Of a DNA stretch of 64,000 bases, positions 43,183-51,950 are shown piece after piece (position 1 is the first letter of the stretch; each line of letters begins with the position of its first letter). This stretch comes from Alphaproteobacteria bacterium UBA7314 (GTDB lineage Bacteria; Pseudomonadota; Alphaproteobacteria; MPNO01; UBA830): positions 28,380 to 92,379 of the forward strand of contig DKQG01000044.1 in assembly GCA_002471575.1 (NCBI GenBank), in the 5' to 3' direction. The notes under the pieces are model-generated. The model was not told where the DNA came from, searched no databases, and worked only from the letters and a program-made list of their open reading frames with translations. The position numbers and the translations under genes are program-made.

Positions 43183-43625
43183 GCCCTTTCGCCCAGCTCG
43201 ATCATGTAGCCGTCAGGATCGCCGACGAAAGCGATGGTCGATGCGTTCGGCCCGCCGTGTTTGAGCGGCCCGGCCGGGCGCGGTATATCCACGCCCTCGG
43301 CTTCCAGCTTGTCGCATAATGAATATAGATCGGGCACGCCGATGGCGATGTGGCCGAAGCCATCGCCCTTGTCGTAATCGTCGTGCTGGCCCCAGTTGTA
43401 GGTCAACTCGATCGCCGGGTGGGTATTTTCATCGTCGTAGCCGACGAACGCGACTGAATATTTTCCGCCCTCGTTGTCCATCCGCCGGAACAGTTTCATA
43501 CCGAACAGCCGGGTATAGAAATCGATGGATTTTTCTAAATCCTTCACCCGGAGCATGGTGTGCCGGATCCGCTGTTTAGTATTCTTGACGACCTTCCACG
43601 AGCCGCCAGGCGGCTGATCGTTCAT
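43179..43625 (-). CDS. gloA: Lactoylglutathione lyase (glyoxalase I)
   Basis: Isomerises the hemithioacetal of methylglyoxal and glutathione to S-lactoylglutathione. The 148-residue VOC-fold protein starts at ATG 43625, overlapping the stop of the EamA gene (ATGA). Visible are RIRHTMLRVKDLEKSIDFYTRLFGMKLFRR with the first metal His, the glutathione-binding ELTYNWG, FGHIAIGVPD with the second His, and the final DPDGYMIELGE with the catalytic Glu. Length and motifs match GloA. Confidence 0.93.
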   Translation of the reverse strand: MNDQPPGGSWKVVKNTKQRIRHTMLRVKDLEKSIDFYTRLFGMKLFRRMDNEGGKYSVAFVGYDDENTHPAIELTYNWGQHDDYDKGDGFGHIAIGVPDLYSLCDKLEAEGVDIPRPAGPLKHGGPNASTIAFVGDPDGYMIELGERA

Positions 43626-44539
43626 GATTTTCCTCCATCGCATTTGTTGTCTGCCGACATCCGGGCGTTCCGCCCTTCACGATAGCTGACATAATAGGTG
43701 CTGGTGCAGATTACCGCCGCCCCCGCCCAGGTCCAGAGATCCGTCGACTGGGCAAAGATCAGCCAACCGAAAAGCGCGATCAGCGGTAGCTGCACGTAGT
43801 TGACGATCACGACGAGACTGGCCGGCGCCGCCCGGAACGCGCGGGTCTGGCACTGTTGCGCCCCGACAGTGCACACGCCTAGCGCGATCAGCAGGGGGAT
43901 ATCGCTGAGGCCGGGATTGGTCCAGCCGAACATCGCGCCGATAGCCGCCGGGGGGATCATCAACGTATAGAGATAGAACACCATCGCATTGGGGTTTTCG
44001 GTTGCCGTAAGCATTTTGCTGCCGATCAGCGCGCCCGAAAACATGGCGGCCGCGAACAGTGTTGCCAGTGCGGCCATAGAAATCTCGATCATGCCCGGCC
44101 GAAGAATAATCAATGCGCCGGCGAAACCGACGATGGTCGCACTGATCCGGTGAATGCCGGGACGCTCTGCCAACCAGATCGCCGCCAGAATCACCGTGAA
44201 CAGGGGCATCGTGAACATCAGCGCGTTGGCATCTGCTATCGGCATCCCCGCGATGCCGTACATCCACGCCACCGCGCCTACATAACTGAACAGCATGCGC
44301 CACAGGTAAGTGGGTATCCGGCGCGTATAAAGTGCGCCGAGACCAGCCGTGAACAGCCACGGCAGCATGAAAGCCGATCCCAGAACGGCGCGAAAAAAAA
44401 CGATCTGGTTGACGGCGAAACTTTCGGCGAGGCCGCGGACGACCACGTAGATCAGGGCATAGAACAGGCTGGACAGCATCATCCACAACACACCCCGGAC
44501 TGAGCCAGGCAGGTGGCCAAGCTTTGCGTATGAATTCAT
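43622..44539 (-). CDS. EamA/DMT-family transporter
   Basis: A 305-residue inner-membrane protein with about ten hydrophobic helices in two EamA repeats, the layout of drug/metabolite exporters. ATG 44539 (MNSYAKLGHLPG) was preferred to a TTG seven codons upstream. Characteristic segments are SSLFYALIYVVVRGLAES in the first helix, FRAVLGSAFMLPW, IADANALMFTMPLFTVILAAIWLAERPG at the end of repeat one, and QCQTRAFRAAPASLVVIVNYVQLPLIALFGWLIF in repeat two. Substrate unknown. It is translationally coupled to gloA. Confidence 0.9.
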   Translation of the reverse strand: MNSYAKLGHLPGSVRGVLWMMLSSLFYALIYVVVRGLAESFAVNQIVFFRAVLGSAFMLPWLFTAGLGALYTRRIPTYLWRMLFSYVGAVAWMYGIAGMPIADANALMFTMPLFTVILAAIWLAERPGIHRISATIVGFAGALIILRPGMIEISMAALATLFAAAMFSGALIGSKMLTATENPNAMVFYLYTLMIPPAAIGAMFGWTNPGLSDIPLLIALGVCTVGAQQCQTRAFRAAPASLVVIVNYVQLPLIALFGWLIFAQSTDLWTWAGAAVICTSTYYVSYREGRNARMSADNKCDGGKS

Positions 44540-44846
44540 ACAGTCCTGATTTTCCCGCAATCAGAAGGTCTTCAATAGACCTTCCGGAAATCCTGTTAGC
44601 GTAGCGCCCGCAAAGACATAAAGACGTCATAACTGCTGGGCGATGAAACGTTTAAATCAACTGCCAGGACACATGACAGCCGACCGGCCGCGCAGGCGAA
44701 ATACATCATACAGACACGGCGCAAGGGCCAACCACAAATAATAATAATGGGAGGAATCCCGATCAGCCGCACACCGCTGAAGAATTCTTCGGAGTTCGTT
44801 CAAGTGGGGCGGCCGAACCTCCGGGGTACGTCTTCTTGGCTGACAT
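44540..44846. other. Intergenic region upstream of the EamA gene
   Basis: About 300 bases without a supported gene, between the EamA start and the 3' end of a TauD-family gene on the same strand. A GGGAGGAA ribosome-site-like sequence at 44747-44756 on the plus strand follows an AAT-rich run but leads into no recognisable protein; it may be the remnant of a lost rightward gene. Confidence 0.35.
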
Positions 44847-45692
44847 TTAAGCGCTCAGTTTCTGGCCTGAAATCGTGTAACGCCGCAGCATGCGGGTCTG
44901 GTCCCGAGGGAAATCGGTGCGAGCGTGCATGGTGCACCAGTTATCCCACATCATCAGGTCGCCACGGCGCCATTTGTGTCTGTATATCACGTCGGCGGAT
45001 TTTACGTGGGCGTTCAGCGCGTCAATAATGTCGCGGCTCTCTCCTTCGCTGTAGCCGTCGATCAATGCCGACATCAGTTCGTTGACGTAAAGCGCGCGCC
45101 GGCCGGATTTTGGGTGGGTGATGACGATGGGCTGCCAGTGATGATCGTACTTGTCGATGTCATCGGTCAGGTCGACGCGTTCTGTCGGCAGATATTTGTA
45201 TATATGCAGTACCTTGCGGCCGTCGATCTTTGTCTTAAGGTCGTCAGGTAAGGTGTTCCAGGCATCGTACATGTTTGCGAATAGTGTGTGTCCGCCCACG
45301 CGGGTGACCTCCATCGCGTAGAGCATTGTACCCCAGTCGGGTTCCGCCGCGTAGCACTTGTCGTGGTGAAAGAACATCTCGCCGTCCGGTAGGGAGCCGA
45401 TCGGCACGCCGTTCCTGCGCACGTTGGTGACCAGCATGATGTTGTCAGCATCGTGGCCCTCCGGGCGCTCCTCCGCCTTGCGCAGCCGGCCGCCAAGCTC
45501 GCCGAACTGCTCGCAGAACGCGCGCTGCGTCTCGGGTGTCAGGTCCTGGTCGCGAAACAGCAGGACCAGGTGATCGATCCATGCCTGGATCAGCGCTTTG
45601 CGGGTGTGAGGGGAAAGCGGCTTAGACAGATCTATCCCCTGCACCTCGGCGCCGAGGGAATCGTGCAGTTTGTGAAGTGTGAACTCAGCCAT
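44847..45692 (-). CDS. TauD/TfdA-family 2-oxoglutarate dioxygenase
   Basis: A 281-residue Fe(II)/2-oxoglutarate oxygenase. It has the N-terminal LGAEVQGIDLSKPL, then HLVLLFRDQ, the metal-binding His-x-Asp in MFFHHDKCY near residue 110, GGHTLFANMYDAWNTLP, and the distal ligand region MWDNWCTMHARTDFPRDQTRMLRR with His near 262 and the 2-oxoglutarate Arg near 275. Known relatives act on taurine or phenoxyacetate; the substrate here is open. Cytoplasmic. It lies 51 bases downstream of the alpha/beta hydrolase gene on the same strand. Confidence 0.9.
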   Translation of the reverse strand: MAEFTLHKLHDSLGAEVQGIDLSKPLSPHTRKALIQAWIDHLVLLFRDQDLTPETQRAFCEQFGELGGRLRKAEERPEGHDADNIMLVTNVRRNGVPIGSLPDGEMFFHHDKCYAAEPDWGTMLYAMEVTRVGGHTLFANMYDAWNTLPDDLKTKIDGRKVLHIYKYLPTERVDLTDDIDKYDHHWQPIVITHPKSGRRALYVNELMSALIDGYSEGESRDIIDALNAHVKSADVIYRHKWRRGDLMMWDNWCTMHARTDFPRDQTRMLRRYTISGQKLSA

Positions 45693-45743
45693 TCGCCATC
45701 TTATGGCTGAGCGAGAGCCATGGTCAATTAATTGGAGCCACTC

Positions 45744-46430
45744 CTATTGAATCTCTTCCTCCGCGGGAATGTCCGCCTGGATCGGATTGACGCCGATGAT
45801 TACCTGATTGAGGTAATCTTCCAGTTGCTCGGTCATCTCTTCGACTTTGGTGTTGAAGAAATGGTCGGCGCCTTCGACGATCCGGTAATCGATAGTGATT
45901 TCTCGCTGATGCGCCAGCTTCTCGGCCAGCGCGCCTACAGATTCAACGGGCACGACCTTGTCGTCACCGCCGTGCAGGAACAGCCCAGAAGACGGGCAGG
46001 GGGCCAGGAACGAGAAATCATACAGGCTGGCGGGCGGCGCAACCGAGATAAACCCAGTAATTTCTGGCCGCCGCATCAGCAGCTGCATGCCGATCCAGGC
46101 ACCGAACGAGAACCCACCGATCCAGCATTGGGGGGCGTCCGGGTTAGCCGATTGCAGCCAGTCGAGCGCGGCGGCGGCATCAGACAACTCGCCGATGCCT
46201 TCGTCGTACACGCCTTGGGACCGCCCGACGCCGCGGAAATTGAACCGCAGCACGGAAAAGCCACGTCGCAAGAAACAATGATACATCTGGTAGATGACCC
46301 GGTTGTTCATCGATCCGCCGTATTGCGGATGGGGATGAAGCATCAGGGCAATTGAAGGGTTTTCCTGCTTGCTGTGGTGGTAGCGGCCTTCCAGCCGGCC
46401 TTCAGGTCCGTTGAATATAATTTCCGGCAT
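45744..46430 (-). CDS. Alpha/beta hydrolase of the cysteine-desulfurase neighbourhood
   Basis: A 228-residue hydrolase starting MPEIIFNGPEGRLEGRYHH at ATG 46430. It has LHPHPQYGGSMNN, the fold motif RFNFRGVGRSQG, the nucleophile elbow GGFSFGAW near residue 110, and a C-terminal HFF motif (ADHFFNTK) supplying the catalytic His. This COG2945-type family is often encoded next to cysteine desulfurase or suf genes in alphaproteobacteria, as here (divergent). No function beyond hydrolase can be stated. Cytoplasmic. Confidence 0.87.
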   Translation of the reverse strand: MPEIIFNGPEGRLEGRYHHSKQENPSIALMLHPHPQYGGSMNNRVIYQMYHCFLRRGFSVLRFNFRGVGRSQGVYDEGIGELSDAAAALDWLQSANPDAPQCWIGGFSFGAWIGMQLLMRRPEITGFISVAPPASLYDFSFLAPCPSSGLFLHGGDDKVVPVESVGALAEKLAHQREITIDYRIVEGADHFFNTKVEEMTEQLEDYLNQVIIGVNPIQADIPAEEEIQ

Positions 46431-46689
46431 CGGGGCTTCCCTATCGGTTCCGCGTCGCGCCCTGTTCTCCACCCGCCGAGGTGGTTTAAGGTGCTGGTTG
46501 ACTAACCCTTTCCGGGACGTAAATTCCCATGCGATGAGCATTGTGGCGCCGTCGCTGCGGGAGTTTTTGAACCGTTCAGGTTTTGAGCCGGCGGAATATA
46601 GCACAATCGCGGGTAGAGATTTCAAGCATCGCGGACATGCAGGAGGAGGCGGTCCCGATAATACGTTAAACGGCAGAATTGAGACGTTT

Positions 46690-47808
46690 ATGGATCAACG
46701 CATTTACCTGGATTACAACGCGACGGCGAAAATTCGGCCCGAGGTCATCGATGCGCTTGCAAGCGCAATGGCGACGGTTGGGAACGCGTCGTCGGTTCAC
46801 GGCGCCGGGCGCGACGCGCGTCAATCAGTGGAAAAAGCGCGCAGGCTAGTCGCGATGCTGGTGGGGGCAGCGCCCAACCAGGTGGTGTTCACCAGCGGCG
46901 GTACCGAGGCCGACAACCAGGTCATGCGGCCGTGCGACCCGACGCGAACTTTCGTCAGCGCTATTGAACATCCCGCGGTGCTCGATTCCTGTCCCGGTGC
47001 CAACCTTGTACTCGTCGACGAGCAGGGTGTGATCGATTTGGCGGCGCTGGATGCCGCATTGGCCGCTGCTGACGACCCGCAGATGGTAGCGCTGATGCTG
47101 GCGAACAACGAAACCGGTGTTCTGCAGCCGGTGGTCGAAGCCGCCGAGATCGCACACCGGTATGGTGCATCGTTCCATTGCGACGCCGTGCAGGCGGTGG
47201 GCAAGGTCCCCGTGGATTTCGATGCATTGGGGGTGGATACGCTGGCGCTGACCGGGCACAAGTTTGGGGGGCCCCAGGGCATCGGCGCACTAGTTGTACG
47301 CACGCCGGACAGTGCCAATTGTTTTATGCGTGGCGGTGGCCAAGAGAGGGGATTGCGCGGCGGTACCGAGAGCGTCCCCCATATCGTCGCTCTGGGACGG
47401 GCCGCCGAGGTCGCGGTCGAACGTATGGACGGCTACGCTGCCCTGGCCGATCTGCGCGACCGGATGGAGGCGCGCCTTATTCAGGCGACGCCGGGGATGC
47501 GGGTTTTCGGCGGTGATGCGCAGCGCCTGCCCAACACGTCTAAGCTGATGATGCCGGGGGTCAGCTCCGAAACGCAGGTGATGTCGTTTGATCTTGCCGG
47601 GATCGACGTCAGTGCTGGCTCGGCCTGTTCGGCCGGCAGGATCGAACCACCCTACGTGCTAACGGCCATGGGTGTCAGCGACGCCGATGCTCTGTGCGCT
47701 CTTCGCGTCAGCCTCGGATGGGATACGACCGACGACGATATCGACCGATTTATCGCCGAATGGGGCAGAATTTTCGAACGCGCTGGCAAAACGCGGGCTG
47801 CAGGGTAA
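46690..47808 (+). CDS. Cysteine desulfurase (NifS/IscS family)
   Basis: Takes sulfur from cysteine for Fe-S cluster assembly and other uses. From ATG 46690 (MDQRIYLDYNATAK) it is 372 residues. Landmarks are TSGGTEADNQ near residue 77, the PLP His/Asp region, the Schiff-base Lys in LTGHKFGGPQG near 193, and the catalytic Cys in SAGSACSAGRIEPP near 312. ANNETGVLQP is also conserved. The open frame extends well upstream but without family content. A 2Fe-2S ferredoxin follows after 4 bases, so the pair is probably co-transcribed. Confidence 0.93.
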   Translation: MDQRIYLDYNATAKIRPEVIDALASAMATVGNASSVHGAGRDARQSVEKARRLVAMLVGAAPNQVVFTSGGTEADNQVMRPCDPTRTFVSAIEHPAVLDSCPGANLVLVDEQGVIDLAALDAALAAADDPQMVALMLANNETGVLQPVVEAAEIAHRYGASFHCDAVQAVGKVPVDFDALGVDTLALTGHKFGGPQGIGALVVRTPDSANCFMRGGGQERGLRGGTESVPHIVALGRAAEVAVERMDGYAALADLRDRMEARLIQATPGMRVFGGDAQRLPNTSKLMMPGVSSETQVMSFDLAGIDVSAGSACSAGRIEPPYVLTAMGVSDADALCALRVSLGWDTTDDDIDRFIAEWGRIFERAGKTRAAG

Positions 47809-47812
47809 CGCG

Positions 47813-48139
47813 ATGCCGAGGATCGTTTTCAAGACGACAGGCGGTGTCGAAACGCCGGTCGAGACGACTTCCGGCACAACCGTGCTGCAGGCCGCGTGGG
47901 ATAACAATATCGACATCGAAGGCGCCTGCGAGGGCGTGATGGCTTGCTCGACATGTCACGTCATCGTGGCGGAAGATTATTGCGCCAAGCTGGACGACCC
48001 CTCTAACGAGGAAGAAGACCTGCTCGATCTCGCTTGGGGGGTGCGCCCGACGTCGCGGCTCGGGTGCCAGATTGTCGTGACCGATGACCTAGACGGCATG
48101 GAGCTGTTGCTGCCGGCGTCAACCAACAATCAGATATAG
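47813..48139 (+). CDS. 2Fe-2S ferredoxin, adrenodoxin/ISC type
   Basis: A 108-residue plant/vertebrate-type ferredoxin starting at ATG 47813. The cluster ligands are in CEGVMACSTCHV (C-x5-C-x2-C, near residues 40-48) and the final LGCQIVV Cys near 88. The acidic C-terminal half with EEEDLLDLAWGVRPTSRLGC is typical of the ISC/adrenodoxin subgroup, which feeds electrons to Fe-S cluster assembly or P450s. Its position directly after cysteine desulfurase supports the Fe-S assembly role. Confidence 0.94.
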   Translation: MPRIVFKTTGGVETPVETTSGTTVLQAAWDNNIDIEGACEGVMACSTCHVIVAEDYCAKLDDPSNEEEDLLDLAWGVRPTSRLGCQIVVTDDLDGMELLLPASTNNQI

Positions 48140-48155
48140 TTCTGGAGCCGTCCGA

Positions 48156-48830
48156 ATGAATAACGGTAACGAATCTCTATTTACCCGTCTCAAAGGTGCC
48201 TGCGACGACGATTGGAAGAAGTATAAGGGACATGCCTTCGTGCGCCAGCTTGCGGCAGGGACCTTACCGGAGAGGTGTTTCCGTCACTATCTAATCCAAG
48301 ATTACCTGTTTCTGATCCACTTTGCTCGCGCTTGGGCGCTGGCGGCCTTCAAGGCCGATGACCTTTTGGAAATCCGCGGCGCAACCGCTGCATTGTCGGG
48401 GATTGTGGATGTCGAGATGGACCTGCACGTTAGGTTCTGCGCCGACTGGGGGCTGACCGAAGCCGAGTTGGCGTCCGCTCCGGAGGCGATGGAGACTACG
48501 GCCTATACCCGTTACGTATTCGAACGCGGTATGGCGGGCGATTTGCTGGATCTGCATGTGGCGCTGGCGCCCTGCATCGTTGGTTACGGAGAAATCGGTG
48601 TGACCCTGTCGTCCGACCGGGAAACGGTGATGGAGGGGAATCCGTATCGATCTTGGATCGAGGTGTATGCCGGTGACGAATATCAGGATATCGCCAAGGG
48701 TGCAGTCGCGCAGCTAGACCGGTTGGCCGAGGCGAAAGGGGGCGATGCGCGTTTCCAAGATCTGGCGGCGACCTTCGCGCAGGCGACGCGTCTGGAAGAG
48801 GCCTTCTGGCAGATGGGTCTCGATGCCTGA
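48156..48830 (+). CDS. tenA: TenA/thiaminase II family protein
   Basis: A 224-residue all-helical TenA homologue; characterised members hydrolyse aminomethylpyrimidine derivatives in thiamine salvage. Visible are FVRQLAAGTLPERCFRHYLIQDYLFL near residue 28-53, containing the Tyr/Asp active-site residues, the catalytic Cys in APCIVGYGEIG near 138, and the C-terminal Glu in LEEAFWQMGL near 213. The start lies 16 bases after ferredoxin, so it may share that transcript. Cytoplasmic. Its stop is part of a small hairpin shared with the opposing MFS gene. Confidence 0.92.
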   Translation: MNNGNESLFTRLKGACDDDWKKYKGHAFVRQLAAGTLPERCFRHYLIQDYLFLIHFARAWALAAFKADDLLEIRGATAALSGIVDVEMDLHVRFCADWGLTEAELASAPEAMETTAYTRYVFERGMAGDLLDLHVALAPCIVGYGEIGVTLSSDRETVMEGNPYRSWIEVYAGDEYQDIAKGAVAQLDRLAEAKGGDARFQDLAATFAQATRLEEAFWQMGLDA

Positions 48831-48840
48831 CTCTTCAGGC
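48825..48840. terminator. Small bidirectional hairpin over the tenA and MFS stops
   Basis: GCCTGA-CTCT-TCAGGC forms a 6-bp stem whose two arms contain the TGA stops of tenA (rightward) and of the MFS gene (leftward). There is no strong U tract, so termination strength is doubtful. Confidence 0.4.
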
Positions 48841-50037
48841 GCTTCGTTCCCGCGTCAGATAGGGAATGACGCCCACGACCATTGTACAAACCGTGAAAAG
48901 GGACACCACGATGACCATCGGATAGGGCGTTCCGTCTGCGACAAACCCGTATATCTGGGTTGCGACCCCGGCGGCGAACAGCTGAATAAACACTCCGATT
49001 CCCGCCGCCGTACCGGCCAGCGGACCGGCAACATTGATCGCGCCGGACTGGGCGCTCGGCAACGCAATCCCCTGCGACATGATGGCGAAATACCCCGGCA
49101 GGAAAATCGTCAGTGGGGTGACGATGCCCGCAACGATAAACCCGACCTGCGTGAACGCACCAATTGCCATCACCAGGCTGCCGACAAGTACCATTGTCTC
49201 GGTCCGCACCCTCCCGGCGAGGCGGCTTGAAATCAGAGAGCCCGTCAGGAAACCGGCTGGAAAGCAGACGAAGTACATCCCGTACTCCGATGCTGGGCGA
49301 CCCAGATAATCGATCATAAGGAACGAGCTTGCCGCTGCCATTGTGAAGAAAACGGAGGAGGTGAACCCTGACTGCAGGACATAGGCATTGAAACGCAGAT
49401 TGCGGAGCAGCGTGCCGTAACCCCGGAACAGGCCGGATTGGGCACTCGAACCCATGCGCTCCGTATGGGTTTCGAACATTACTAACCAACAGACGATGCC
49501 GATAAGCACGCCGAAACCGGCCGCCGACAAAAGGATGCTACGCCATCCACCAATTTCGACTAGCGCGCCGCCGATCGGTCCCGAAATCATCGGCCCGATC
49601 GCGTAGGCCATTGTCAGGTATGACAGAACTTTCATCAGCCGGTCAGCGCCGAAGACGTCTCGGGCGATTGTCCGGGCCAAGCCGAGCCCGCCGCCGCCTC
49701 CCGCGGATTGCAGGATGCGCCCGGCAATCAGAAGCCAGATATTGTCCGCCATGGCCGACAGGACCGATCCAGTCACGAACAGGGCTATCGATCCCAGCAG
49801 GACTGGGCGACGGCCGAACCGGTCGGACAACGATCCGTATACCAGCGACGCGAAGGCCATGACGAATAGCGGCACGCTGACGGTCAGGTTGGCGATCGTC
49901 TCCGTCGTGATGAATTCCGCCTTCACAAACGGCAGGGCCGGAAAGAACAGGTGTAGCGACAACGGCAGAAATGCGGTGATTGTTGCTAGGACGATCATAA
50001 AAACGGGGCCAGTTTTCGGGTGCGGTGGCGTCGTCAT
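48835..50037 (-). CDS. Bcr/CflA-type MFS multidrug exporter
   Basis: A 400-residue inner-membrane transporter with twelve predicted helices. The first helix FMIVLATITAFLPLSLHLFFPALP and the cytoplasmic loop YGSLSDRFGRRPVLLGS (motif A) near residue 68, followed by AGRILQSAGGGGGLGLARTIARDVFG (motif C region), are hallmarks of the Bcr/CflA drug-resistance group. Substrate not predictable. A separate LysR gene lies 90 bases away on the same strand upstream. Convergent with tenA. Confidence 0.92.
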   Translation of the reverse strand: MTTPPHPKTGPVFMIVLATITAFLPLSLHLFFPALPFVKAEFITTETIANLTVSVPLFVMAFASLVYGSLSDRFGRRPVLLGSIALFVTGSVLSAMADNIWLLIAGRILQSAGGGGGLGLARTIARDVFGADRLMKVLSYLTMAYAIGPMISGPIGGALVEIGGWRSILLSAAGFGVLIGIVCWLVMFETHTERMGSSAQSGLFRGYGTLLRNLRFNAYVLQSGFTSSVFFTMAAASSFLMIDYLGRPASEYGMYFVCFPAGFLTGSLISSRLAGRVRTETMVLVGSLVMAIGAFTQVGFIVAGIVTPLTIFLPGYFAIMSQGIALPSAQSGAINVAGPLAGTAAGIGVFIQLFAAGVATQIYGFVADGTPYPMVIVVSLFTVCTMVVGVIPYLTRERSA

Positions 50038-50127
50038 CGGGTTATCGCTCTCGGAATGCGTGCAGCTGGTCGTCGACCGGGTGCTGGATTATTGATGGCT
50101 CGATGGTCTTATACAGGAATTTTACCG

Positions 50128-51024
50128 TCAAAGGCCCGCTGCGGCGCGAAGCTCGCCGGCAAAGACCCGCGCGCCTGAGGATGTGCCGTCGCGGGGCTGC
50201 GCTAGGTGGAGATCCCAGACGATACCGGGTGAGAGATCGGCGACCGGGCGGAATACGACATCGTTAAAGGGCAGGTACTGGGCGCTTTCCTGAACGAATG
50301 CATAGCCGAGCCCGGCGTCGATCAGCGAGAGAATTGTTGGCGTGAGCCGGGCTTCCTGTTCAATTTTCGGACGTGACCCGTTATCCGCAAATGCCTGCAT
50401 AAGGGCGTCGTAGAGATTCGGGCTGGACTCCCGCGGGAAAAATACCGCCGGAAAGGGTGCCAAGTCTTTTATGGTTATCCGCTCACCGCCCGCAAGCAAG
50501 TGTGATTTCGGCAAGGCGACAAGTGTTCGGTCGCGGCGAAGCAATTCGAAATGCACCTCCGGCGGTCGGGTCGGGGGAGCGTTGGTCAGGGCGAGGTCGA
50601 GGCTTCGGTCTGCGACGGCGTCGATAAGGCCGGCGGTCATCCCTTCGGTCAGGCGTATGTCGACCCCGGCATGCTGGTCGTTGAAATTCCGGATGGCGGC
50701 CGGCAATACTCGCAGCAGCCCGGCGGTCACGAACCCGACCGAGACCCGTCCGCGAACCTCTCTGTCAGTGCCGCGGGCTTTTGCAACCGCGGTATCGAAC
50801 TGGGCAATGGCACGACGTGCTTCCTCCACTAGGCCGTCTCCCGCGGGGGTCAGCCGTGTGCCGCCGCGCTGTGATCGATCGAACAGCTTTACGCCCAAAT
50901 TGTTCTCAAATCGGCGGATGGACTGGCTAAGCGGTGCCTGACCCATGTTCATGCGTTCGGCGGCCCGGCTGAAATTCAGCTCGTCCGCGACGGCCAGAAA
51001 ATGACGGAAGTGGCGTATTTCCAT
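50128..51024 (-). CDS. LysR-family transcriptional regulator
   Basis: A 298-residue LTTR. The N-terminal winged helix reads MEIRHFRHFLAVADELNFSRAAERMNMGQAPLSQSIRRFENNLG, a canonical DNA-binding segment. The effector-binding domain (from about residue 90) contains VGFVTAGLLRVLPAAIRNF and the VFFPRES segment of the BenM/CatR-like subgroup. It is divergent from the TauD-family gene at 51116, with 91 bases between, the typical LTTR-target arrangement, so it probably controls that oxygenase. Confidence 0.93.
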   Translation of the reverse strand: MEIRHFRHFLAVADELNFSRAAERMNMGQAPLSQSIRRFENNLGVKLFDRSQRGGTRLTPAGDGLVEEARRAIAQFDTAVAKARGTDREVRGRVSVGFVTAGLLRVLPAAIRNFNDQHAGVDIRLTEGMTAGLIDAVADRSLDLALTNAPPTRPPEVHFELLRRDRTLVALPKSHLLAGGERITIKDLAPFPAVFFPRESSPNLYDALMQAFADNGSRPKIEQEARLTPTILSLIDAGLGYAFVQESAQYLPFNDVVFRPVADLSPGIVWDLHLAQPRDGTSSGARVFAGELRAAAGL

Positions 51025-51115
51025 ATCGAAATGATCTCATTTTATGTTTATTTAATATTATACCCAGATAGATGGGAATTGCTATGTGTACGGCATTCAC
51101 TCACGGAGCAAGCAA
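51025..51115. promoter_or_regulatory. Divergent LysR / dioxygenase control region
   Basis: A 91-base AT-rich intergenic segment. Next to the LysR start is an inverted repeat AAATGA-TC-TCATTT (51029-51042), followed by an A/T-only-rich run (TTTATGTTTATTTAATATTA) that could hold the promoter elements. GGAG at 51103-51108 is the ribosome site of the dioxygenase. Operator assignment is inference from layout. Confidence 0.5.
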
Positions 51116-51946
51116 ATGCCGCTCGATAATGTCGAGACAAACAGCGATATCACCGTTACGCCGTGTTCGCCGAATATCGGTGCGGAAATATCGGATATCG
51201 ACTTGAAAAAACCGCTGTCGAAAGCCGAGGTGGAGGATTTGCGCAAGGCTTTTACGGATCACCAAGTGATTTTCTTCCGAAATCAGGAAATCAGCTTCGA
51301 AGATCACGTCCGGCTGGCGGAATATTTCGGTCCGCTCGGCGCCCACGTTGGCAAGAAAACTATCAGCCAGACGACGTACGATCCGCGCGTCCGCAAGTTT
51401 CATTATGACGAAAATACGCCGCGAGTTTCCGGCGATGTCTGGCATACCGATCAGTCCTGCGCCGAGGTCCCTCCGCTCGGCAGCATGCTCTACAATCACA
51501 CGCTGCCGCCAAATGGCGGGGGCGACACCCTGTTTGCCAGCATGTACGCGGCTTATGAAAACCTGTCGGACAGGATGAAGGTCTATCTCGACGGATTGAC
51601 GGCGTTGCACGACGGCGTGCCGACTTTCGGTGAAGGAACACCTAAGGCGGTTCACCCGGTTGTCGTGCGGCACCCAGAAAGCGGGCGAAAGCTACTGTAC
51701 GTGAACAAAGTCTTCACCATGCGCATCAACGAACTGTCGGAGCAGGAAAGCGAGGCCGTGCTGAATTTCCTATTCGATCACTGCGCCCGCCCGGAGTGGA
51801 GTTACCGTTTTCGCTGGACGCCGCACTCGATAGCGCTCTGGGATAACCGCTGCACCCACCACATGGCTATATCGGATTACTGGCCCGAGGTGCGGTCGGG
51901 TTACCGGGTTCAGATTGACGGAATCACGTCACCTGTGGCCGCTTGA
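51116..51946 (+). CDS. TauD/TfdA-family 2-oxoglutarate dioxygenase
   Basis: A 276-residue Fe(II)/2-oxoglutarate oxygenase, from ATG 51116 with GGAG 8 bases upstream. It has PNIGAEISDIDLKKPL, HQVIFFRNQ, the metal ligands in WHTDQSC near residue 115, NGGGDTLFASMYAAYENL, and WDNRCTHHMAISDYWPEVRSGYRVQ near 250 with the distal His and the 2-oxoglutarate Arg. It is only distantly similar to the other TauD-type protein in this window, so not a recent duplicate. Likely under control of the divergent LysR regulator. Confidence 0.91.
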   Translation: MPLDNVETNSDITVTPCSPNIGAEISDIDLKKPLSKAEVEDLRKAFTDHQVIFFRNQEISFEDHVRLAEYFGPLGAHVGKKTISQTTYDPRVRKFHYDENTPRVSGDVWHTDQSCAEVPPLGSMLYNHTLPPNGGGDTLFASMYAAYENLSDRMKVYLDGLTALHDGVPTFGEGTPKAVHPVVVRHPESGRKLLYVNKVFTMRINELSEQESEAVLNFLFDHCARPEWSYRFRWTPHSIALWDNRCTHHMAISDYWPEVRSGYRVQIDGITSPVAA

Positions 51947-51950
51947 CGCG

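Noticed and set aside
44747..45028. Rightward 93-codon open frame starting after GGGAGGAA-like sequence
   Set aside because: Most of it lies antisense to the TauD-type gene and it has no family features; I treat the region as empty.
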